Part shown: piece after piece, positions 59,651 through 64,000 of the stretch
Layout of the letters: each line of letters starts with the position of its first letter
Position numbering within the stretch: the first letter of the stretch is position 1
Assembly: GCF_049686335.1 (NCBI RefSeq)
Contig: NZ_JBAVHX010000026.1
Location: 1 to 64,000 of the forward strand
Reading direction: 5' to 3'
From: Buttiauxella sp049686335
GTDB lineage: Bacteria; Pseudomonadota; Gammaproteobacteria; Enterobacterales; Enterobacteriaceae
DNA: 64,000 nucleotides
Made by a program: the position numbers and the translations under genes
Notes under the pieces: model-generated
Database searches by the model: none
Told to the model about the DNA's origin: nothing
Seen by the model: the letters and a program-made list of their open reading frames with translations, nothing else

Positions 59651-61579
59651 ATGAACAGAATTCTGGCTGGCATCATTTTTTTCCTTTTTATATCTACCGC
59701 GTATATCTCTTTCCTTGTGCATGAAAGGCAACAAGAGTTACAGAAACTGACTCACTACGCCGCTTCGTGGTCTGCTGCACAGATGGTGTCAGAATATTAC
59801 CGGTTCGAATCGTTGCTTGGTCTTTACACTATCGATGAGACGATGACGCTGGATCAAGTGCGCATGCGTCTCGAGATTATGCTCAGCCAGAGTGATTTAA
59901 TGAAAGAAGGTGATTTGAGGAATTACATAGAAAGTAATAAAGCCCATCATGCACTGGCTCTACAGCTGGAAAAGACACTTGAGTATCTGGATCTTCATCT
60001 TGAGAAAATGAACCGTTCAGAACTCCAGGCATACCTGAAAAGAATGCAGACGCTTGATGCTCAACTGGGTCGTCTGTCATCCGGCGCTTTAGACAAAGAT
60101 ATCAACTCAATTAATGACGCCAACCTCAAAATTAAAACCCTGTACTATATTTACTCAGCGACGTCTGTATTACTGATAATAATGAGTGCGATCCTTGGTG
60201 TGCTGATTTTTTATCAAAACAGAAATATTCTGAAGGCGCATCTCCAGGTAAAGAGTCTTGCTGAAGCACTACAGGAATCAAAAGAAAAACTGCAAATCCA
60301 GAATGCAAAGCTGGAATATGACGTCTACCATGACTCTCTGACAGAGATGAATAACCGCCATTTTTTCTGGGGGAATTTAAATGAAACCATCGAGATCGCA
60401 GTAAAACATAATACTTCTGTGAATGTGATGTTGTTTGATTTAGATCGATTCAAGGAGGTCAATGATACGTATGGTCATGATGTCGGTGATATGTTATTAC
60501 GCCAGATATCACACCGTCTGATTTCTATGGGCCTGAATCCCGATACGCTTTATCGTTTAGGCGGGGATGAATTTGCATTTCTGTCGAGTGGCCTGACGGA
60601 GAGCAGTGCCATTTCACGAGCCCAAAATATATGCGATGCTATTAACCAGCCCTACACTATTTATAATACGATTATCAATATAACCACCAGTGTCGGCATT
60701 GTTATCTCAGACACTGAACGCCGCTCCGACTATCTTTATAAATTTGCAGATTTGGCCCTTTACGAAGCCAAAAAAGAGGGCGCTGGTAAGATAAAAGTCT
60801 TCCGGCAATGGATGCTGGACAAGCTGCAAGAAAGCCGAACTCTTGAGCATGATATGGCACTGGCGTTAGTGAATAAAGAATTCGTGGTTTACTATCAGCC
60901 TATTGTCGATTCTTTCAGCCGGGAAATTTACAGCTATGAAGCCCTTATTCGTTGGATACATCCTTTAAAGGGGATCCTGTCACCGGACAGCTTTATTCCT
61001 GTAGCTGAAAAAACAGGAATGATTAACGAGATGGGGAAATCGGTGCTTGAAATGGCCTGCCGGGAAGCCGCTACCTGGGTAATTCCGGCTAAAATTTCAG
61101 TCAATGTCTCTCCTGTCCAGCTAAGCAACAAAGCCTTTGCCGCAATAGTGCTGTCTATTCTGAACGAAACGGGACTTCCCGCTGAGCGTCTTGAACTGGA
61201 AGTGACTGAATCTTCTCTCTTTGCTGAGAGCAATACGCCGATGAATACGCTTAACAGGCTGCGGGCTCTGGGGGTGAAAATCTCCATCGATGATTTTGGT
61301 ACTGGTTATTCTTCTCTTTCACGCCTCAGCAGACTTGCCTTCGATAAAATTAAAATAGACAAGTCCTTTGTGCATTCGATATCGACACAGGAAGACGCCC
61401 TTAATATCATCAGGCTCATCACCGGCATGGCGAAATCCCTTAATATGAAGGTCGTTGCTGAAGGTGTTGAAACACAGGAGCAACTGGAAAGCCTCCAGGT
61501 GCTGGGGTGTGATTTCACACAAGGCTATCTGTTTGGTAAACCTCAGCCATATATAGAGGGTAAAATCAGAAACGGTTAA
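59651..61579 (+). CDS. membrane GGDEF-EAL cyclic-di-GMP enzyme
   Basis: A 642-residue protein: helix 1 at about 4-22, a periplasmic helical sensor region (about 25-165), helix 2 at about 168-188, a short coiled coil (195-222), GGDEF domain (about 225-385) and EAL domain (about 395-640). The GGDEF motif (residues 304-308) is intact, without an RxxD inhibitory site before it. The EAL motif (430-432), DDFGTGYSS (547-555), Lys571 and Glu604 are present, so both synthesis and hydrolysis of cyclic di-GMP are possible. Paired with the periplasmic SUOX-fold protein, which may feed a signal to its periplasmic region. Confidence 0.92.
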   Translation: MNRILAGIIFFLFISTAYISFLVHERQQELQKLTHYAASWSAAQMVSEYYRFESLLGLYTIDETMTLDQVRMRLEIMLSQSDLMKEGDLRNYIESNKAHHALALQLEKTLEYLDLHLEKMNRSELQAYLKRMQTLDAQLGRLSSGALDKDINSINDANLKIKTLYYIYSATSVLLIIMSAILGVLIFYQNRNILKAHLQVKSLAEALQESKEKLQIQNAKLEYDVYHDSLTEMNNRHFFWGNLNETIEIAVKHNTSVNVMLFDLDRFKEVNDTYGHDVGDMLLRQISHRLISMGLNPDTLYRLGGDEFAFLSSGLTESSAISRAQNICDAINQPYTIYNTIINITTSVGIVISDTERRSDYLYKFADLALYEAKKEGAGKIKVFRQWMLDKLQESRTLEHDMALALVNKEFVVYYQPIVDSFSREIYSYEALIRWIHPLKGILSPDSFIPVAEKTGMINEMGKSVLEMACREAATWVIPAKISVNVSPVQLSNKAFAAIVLSILNETGLPAERLELEVTESSLFAESNTPMNTLNRLRALGVKISIDDFGTGYSSLSRLSRLAFDKIKIDKSFVHSISTQEDALNIIRLITGMAKSLNMKVVAEGVETQEQLESLQVLGCDFTQGYLFGKPQPYIEGKIRNG

Positions 61580-61614
61580 ATGGAAAATGTTCTTCTTGCC
61601 CACTCTATATAAAG

Positions 61615-61631
61615 GAGGTCTTTAAGACCTC
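61615..61631. terminator. hairpin between the GGDEF-EAL and cat genes
   Basis: GAGGTCT and AGACCTC flank TTA between two convergent genes. The stem is only 7 bp and has no strong T run, so terminator function is uncertain. Confidence 0.35.
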
Positions 61632-61638
61632 TGGCACA

Positions 61639-62316
61639 TCAAGCATTGAGCTCCTCTGAAAGGTGCTGTATGTCATCACTTAACTGTTGTAACTCATTGA
61701 CAAGTCTTGCCACATGGAAACCATCGCACACGGAATGATGTACCTGAACGGCGAGAGGCAACAATACTTTTCCATCCTGATTGTAGTATTTTCCAAGCGT
61801 GAACATGGGGGCAAAAAAGTTCTGCATGTTAGCAAGGTTGATATTAAAACTGGTGAAACTTACCCAGGGAATACCCGATACGAAAAATATATTTTCCCGA
61901 GACTCTTCCTTTGGCCAATAAGAAAGGTTATTACCATAGCGTGCAATGTCTTCTGAATAAACGTCCTGGAAGTGATGAATATTGCCATCGTAGTGACTCC
62001 ATAATGATGAAAAGGTCTCTGTTTCATTATGAAAAATGGTATAGCTTGGATGAATTTCATTCCATATGACAAGCTCATTGTTCTTCATGGCCATACGAAA
62101 CTCCGCATGACGGTTTACGACTTTAGAAAGAAGGAAAATAATAGTAGGGTAAAATTTCCAGCCAACTTCCCTTATATGTTTTAGCAGCGCGGTAATATCT
62201 ATCAGGACAGTTTGGTTAATAGTACTTTGAGCAAATGACTGGAATACCTCAAAGTGCTCCTTTCTTGCCCAACGAGATAAGTCAACAGGTGTATATTCCA
62301 GAGTTGTTTTTTTCAT
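61639..62316 (-). CDS. catA: type A chloramphenicol O-acetyltransferase
   Basis: A 225-residue trimeric-type CAT, similar to CATI along its length: SRWARKEHFEVFQSFAQ near the N terminus, PEFRMAM-like AEFRMAMKN, ETFSSLWSHYDG and the active site QVHHSVCDGFHVARL with catalytic His194 and structural Asp198. It acetylates chloramphenicol with acetyl-CoA. No insertion sequence, integron or plasmid gene flanks it, so it looks like a resident chromosomal gene. Somewhat AT-rich codon use relative to the backbone suggests an acquired origin, but not recently by a visible element. Confidence 0.92.
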   Translation of the reverse strand: MKKTTLEYTPVDLSRWARKEHFEVFQSFAQSTINQTVLIDITALLKHIREVGWKFYPTIIFLLSKVVNRHAEFRMAMKNNELVIWNEIHPSYTIFHNETETFSSLWSHYDGNIHHFQDVYSEDIARYGNNLSYWPKEESRENIFFVSGIPWVSFTSFNINLANMQNFFAPMFTLGKYYNQDGKVLLPLAVQVHHSVCDGFHVARLVNELQQLSDDIQHLSEELNA

Positions 62317-62506
62317 TTTTTAACCTTTGATTGTAAATTATATATCAGATGCTAGTCTAAATTTTTTTATGAATTAAGCAAACATGCAGGGCGCAAACTG
62401 TTTGATAGAGAACGCATTTTGAGAGTAGCGGATCCTTTACCTGGCAGTCAGGCAGAAAGGCAATACCGCGCCCCTCATTGACCATAAACAGCAGAGGAAC
62501 GACACC

Positions 62507-63001
62507 ATGACCACCTTTCATCAACTTACTGCAACCAGCCTGCGTGGTCAGCTTATCCCGATGGCCGACTACGCAGGCAAACTGGTTCTGGTGGTGAATA
62601 CCGCAAGCCTCTGTGGCTTTACGCCACAATATGCAGGCCTTGAAATGCTCTACAAGAAATACGCCGCCCAGGGTCTGGTAGTGCTTGGTTTCCCCTGTAA
62701 CCAGTTCGGCAAACAGGAACCCGGGAGCGCCGACGACATCTCGCAGACCTGTCACATCAACTACGGTGTAAGCTTCCCGATGTTCGAGAAAGTGGAGGTC
62801 AACGGTGCCACAACGCACCCGGTGTTTCGTTACCTGAAAGAGGAATTGCCCGGCGTGCTGGGCGGGCGAATCATGTGGAACTTCACTAAGTTCCTGATCG
62901 GACGCGACGGGAAACCGCTTAAGCGTTTTGCACCCATCTCCACCCCGGAGAAAATGGAAGCCGCAATCCGTACTGCACTTGAAACCGAAGTGACCTTGTA
63001 A
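62507..63001 (+). CDS. glutathione peroxidase family protein
   Basis: A 164-residue thioredoxin-fold peroxidase. The peroxidatic Cys is in VVNTASLCGFTPQY (about residue 36); the catalytic Gln is in FPCNQFGKQEPG and the Trp-Asn pair in IMWNFTKFLIG. It is related to BtuE/GpxA-type enzymes that reduce peroxides with thioredoxin or glutathione. The start has AGAGGAACG upstream. It is divergent from catA and not clearly in an operon. Confidence 0.92.
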   Translation: MTTFHQLTATSLRGQLIPMADYAGKLVLVVNTASLCGFTPQYAGLEMLYKKYAAQGLVVLGFPCNQFGKQEPGSADDISQTCHINYGVSFPMFEKVEVNGATTHPVFRYLKEELPGVLGGRIMWNFTKFLIGRDGKPLKRFAPISTPEKMEAAIRTALETEVTL

Positions 63002-63204
63002 TGTGAACTATTCACTTTCGATTTCACTCCACCGGGTCGTGCCAGGCGCAAATGCTCACTATTCATTTTGTCGCCCCTCGCTATTAAATAAGATGTCGCG
63101 CGCTCAGACTAGATAAGTCGAAACCAATTTCCAGTCAATAATTTGGATGAGCGCGGGTTTACTGGCTAGAATTAAAATAATACCCCTACATAACTGGAGT
63201 AAAA

Positions 63205-63597
63205 ATGAAATTAATCCTAAGAGTTTTTTTATTCTTGCTGGTTATTCCAGCGAGTTATGCAGAGGAACAGGGCGGTTTAAAAGAAGTTGTCGCTCCGCCT
63301 TCACCAGATAAAATTGAAGATGGCTATCGTGGCACAGAAGATGCACGGGTAATGACCGTGAAATTTGCTAAAACAATGCATGATGGCGCAACACTTTCTC
63401 TGCGTGGAAACCTGATTCATCATAAGGGGGGCGATCGTTACATCTTCCGTGACGGCACTGACGAGATTGAAACTAACATACCCAAATCTGTTTTTGATGG
63501 AAGAGAAGTTAAACCCGATCAAATGATTAGTATTAACGGTACGCTTGATAAAAAAGCTCAGCCACTGGTGATGAATGTTGATCGTCTACAAAAATGA
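63205..63597 (+). CDS. YgiW/YdeI-family periplasmic OB-fold stress protein
   Basis: A 130-residue exported protein with a signal peptide (cleavage after about residue 19, ASYA-E) and a bacterial OB-fold (BOF) domain: VMTVKFAKTMHDGATLSLRG, RYIFRDGTDEIETNIP and PDQMISINGTLDK. Relatives in E. coli and Salmonella are induced by peroxide, acid or antimicrobial peptides. TGGAG lies before the ATG. Function beyond stress tolerance is not known. Confidence 0.88.
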   Translation: MKLILRVFLFLLVIPASYAEEQGGLKEVVAPPSPDKIEDGYRGTEDARVMTVKFAKTMHDGATLSLRGNLIHHKGGDRYIFRDGTDEIETNIPKSVFDGREVKPDQMISINGTLDKKAQPLVMNVDRLQK

Positions 63598-63599
63598 AT

Positions 63600-63622
63600 C
63601 AGGGGGCCTATAAGGCCCCCTG
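63600..63622. terminator. strong hairpin after the YgiW-like gene
   Basis: CAGGGGGCCT (63600-63609) and AGGCCCCCTG (63613-63622) form a perfect 10-bp GC-rich stem with a 3-base loop, between two convergent genes. No T run follows, so it may act by pausing or as an mRNA end-protecting stem. Confidence 0.65.
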
Positions 63623-63651
63623 TGAATGTGAAAAATATGAAGTAATTTAAT

Positions 63652-64000
63652 TTAACGGTAATATTCTTCACGTACAGCATGCCATTTGGTATGGCTACCC
63701 ATTTTGCCCATGGCACCCGCCAGTACCGCTTCGACAATTAACATAAAGAAGGCAAACCAACTTGCCCTGGCCGTTGCTTTTGCTGCTTTCTCACCCGCTT
63801 CACGTGCTTTTTGTTCCGCCTGTTTTTTCATTTCTTCATATTTCACCCGGGCTTCCTGATAGTTTTTTTCCGTTTGGGCGACTATTTGATCGGCCTCCGC
63901 ATCCGTTTTACCGGTACGTTTAATAATGATATTTTTTAAAGCTTCGCGGTCTGATGGTTGAAAGGTGGCATCATTCCTTTCAGAAAGACCTTTAATAAAC
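63652..64000 (-). CDS. membrane-anchored protein of unknown function, 5' end outside window
   Basis: The frame is open from the right edge to the stop at 63652, giving the last 115 or so residues. The visible part is highly charged and helical (a Lys/Glu/Ala/Gln-rich segment such as EKNYQEARVKYEEMKKQAEQ, likely coiled coil), then AKATARASW and one hydrophobic helix FAFFMLIVEAVLAGAMG near the C terminus. I do not recognise the family. The GTG at 63846 could be taken as a start, but the open frame upstream with the same composition argues for a longer gene. Confidence 0.7.
   Translation of the reverse strand, partial: FIKGLSERNDATFQPSDREALKNIIIKRTGKTDAEADQIVAQTEKNYQEARVKYEEMKKQAEQKAREAGEKAAKATARASWFAFFMLIVEAVLAGAMGKMGSHTKWHAVREEYYR

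Noticed and set aside
63652..63846. Short 64-codon gene starting at GTG 63846
   Set aside because: The frame stays open to the window edge with the same charged helical composition, so it is better read as the 3' part of a longer gene.

Overview
The window is chromosomal DNA of a member of the Enterobacteriaceae. The gene order manB-gnd-wzz-his-yeeZ-yeeY-plaP-sbcB-dacD-sbmC-yeeA-yeeX is the E. coli/Salmonella backbone with local changes, and the proteins resemble those families over their full length. A Salmonella-type anaerobic cobalamin operon, a divergent pduX, cueP and many REP elements ending in a GTCGGAT/ATCCGAC stem suggest a genus such as Kluyvera, Buttiauxella, Citrobacter, Leclercia or Klebsiella. 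The exact genus cannot be settled from the sequence alone.

Layout. 1-3.1 kb: end of the O-antigen/capsule locus (manB 3' end, gnd, wzz; ugd is not between gnd and wzz). 3.15-10.5 kb: complete histidine operon on the minus strand with its leader peptide, attenuator and promoter. 10.6-12.4 kb: yeeZ and yeeY. 12.4-16.8 kb: a clearly AT-richer four-gene cassette (polyprenyl-phosphate-type GT2, SAM methyltransferase, UPF0104/LPG-synthase-like membrane protein, large GT-C-like membrane protein) that looks horizontally acquired. It is the best candidate here for an undescribed surface-glycan modification system. 16.95-25.3 kb: GABA-type aminotransferase, plaP, sbcB, dacD, sbmC, yeeA, yeeX (tmaR).

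25.3-43.6 kb: pduX (minus) and, divergently behind a cobalamin riboswitch, the 20-gene run cbiABCDETFGHJKLMNQOP-cobUST. Together these encode cobalt uptake (CbiMNQO), corrin ring synthesis, amidation, linker attachment and nucleotide-loop assembly; PduX supplies the L-threonine phosphate route to the aminopropanol linker. Most genes overlap by a few bases. Where they do not, REP elements fill the gaps, and two REP sites are fused in frame to the 5' ends of cbiJ and cbiM.

43.7-64 kb: an accessory, patchwork region. It holds acuI (yhdH), an NMT1/THI5-type ABC importer with a nucleoside deaminase, cueP with a CueR-type promoter, a roughly 1.1 kb stretch without a convincing gene, and a LysR regulator divergent from a dienelactone-hydrolase-like protein and a NepI-like MFS exporter. 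It continues with two VOC proteins, a GNAT acetyltransferase, an alpha/beta hydrolase, a LysR/SnoaL-like pair followed by an internally deleted amidohydrolase pseudogene, a periplasmic SUOX-fold protein with a GGDEF-EAL protein, a type A chloramphenicol acetyltransferase, a glutathione peroxidase, a YgiW-like periplasmic protein and a gene cut by the right edge. No rRNA, tRNA, CRISPR array, complete insertion sequence or prophage was recognised.
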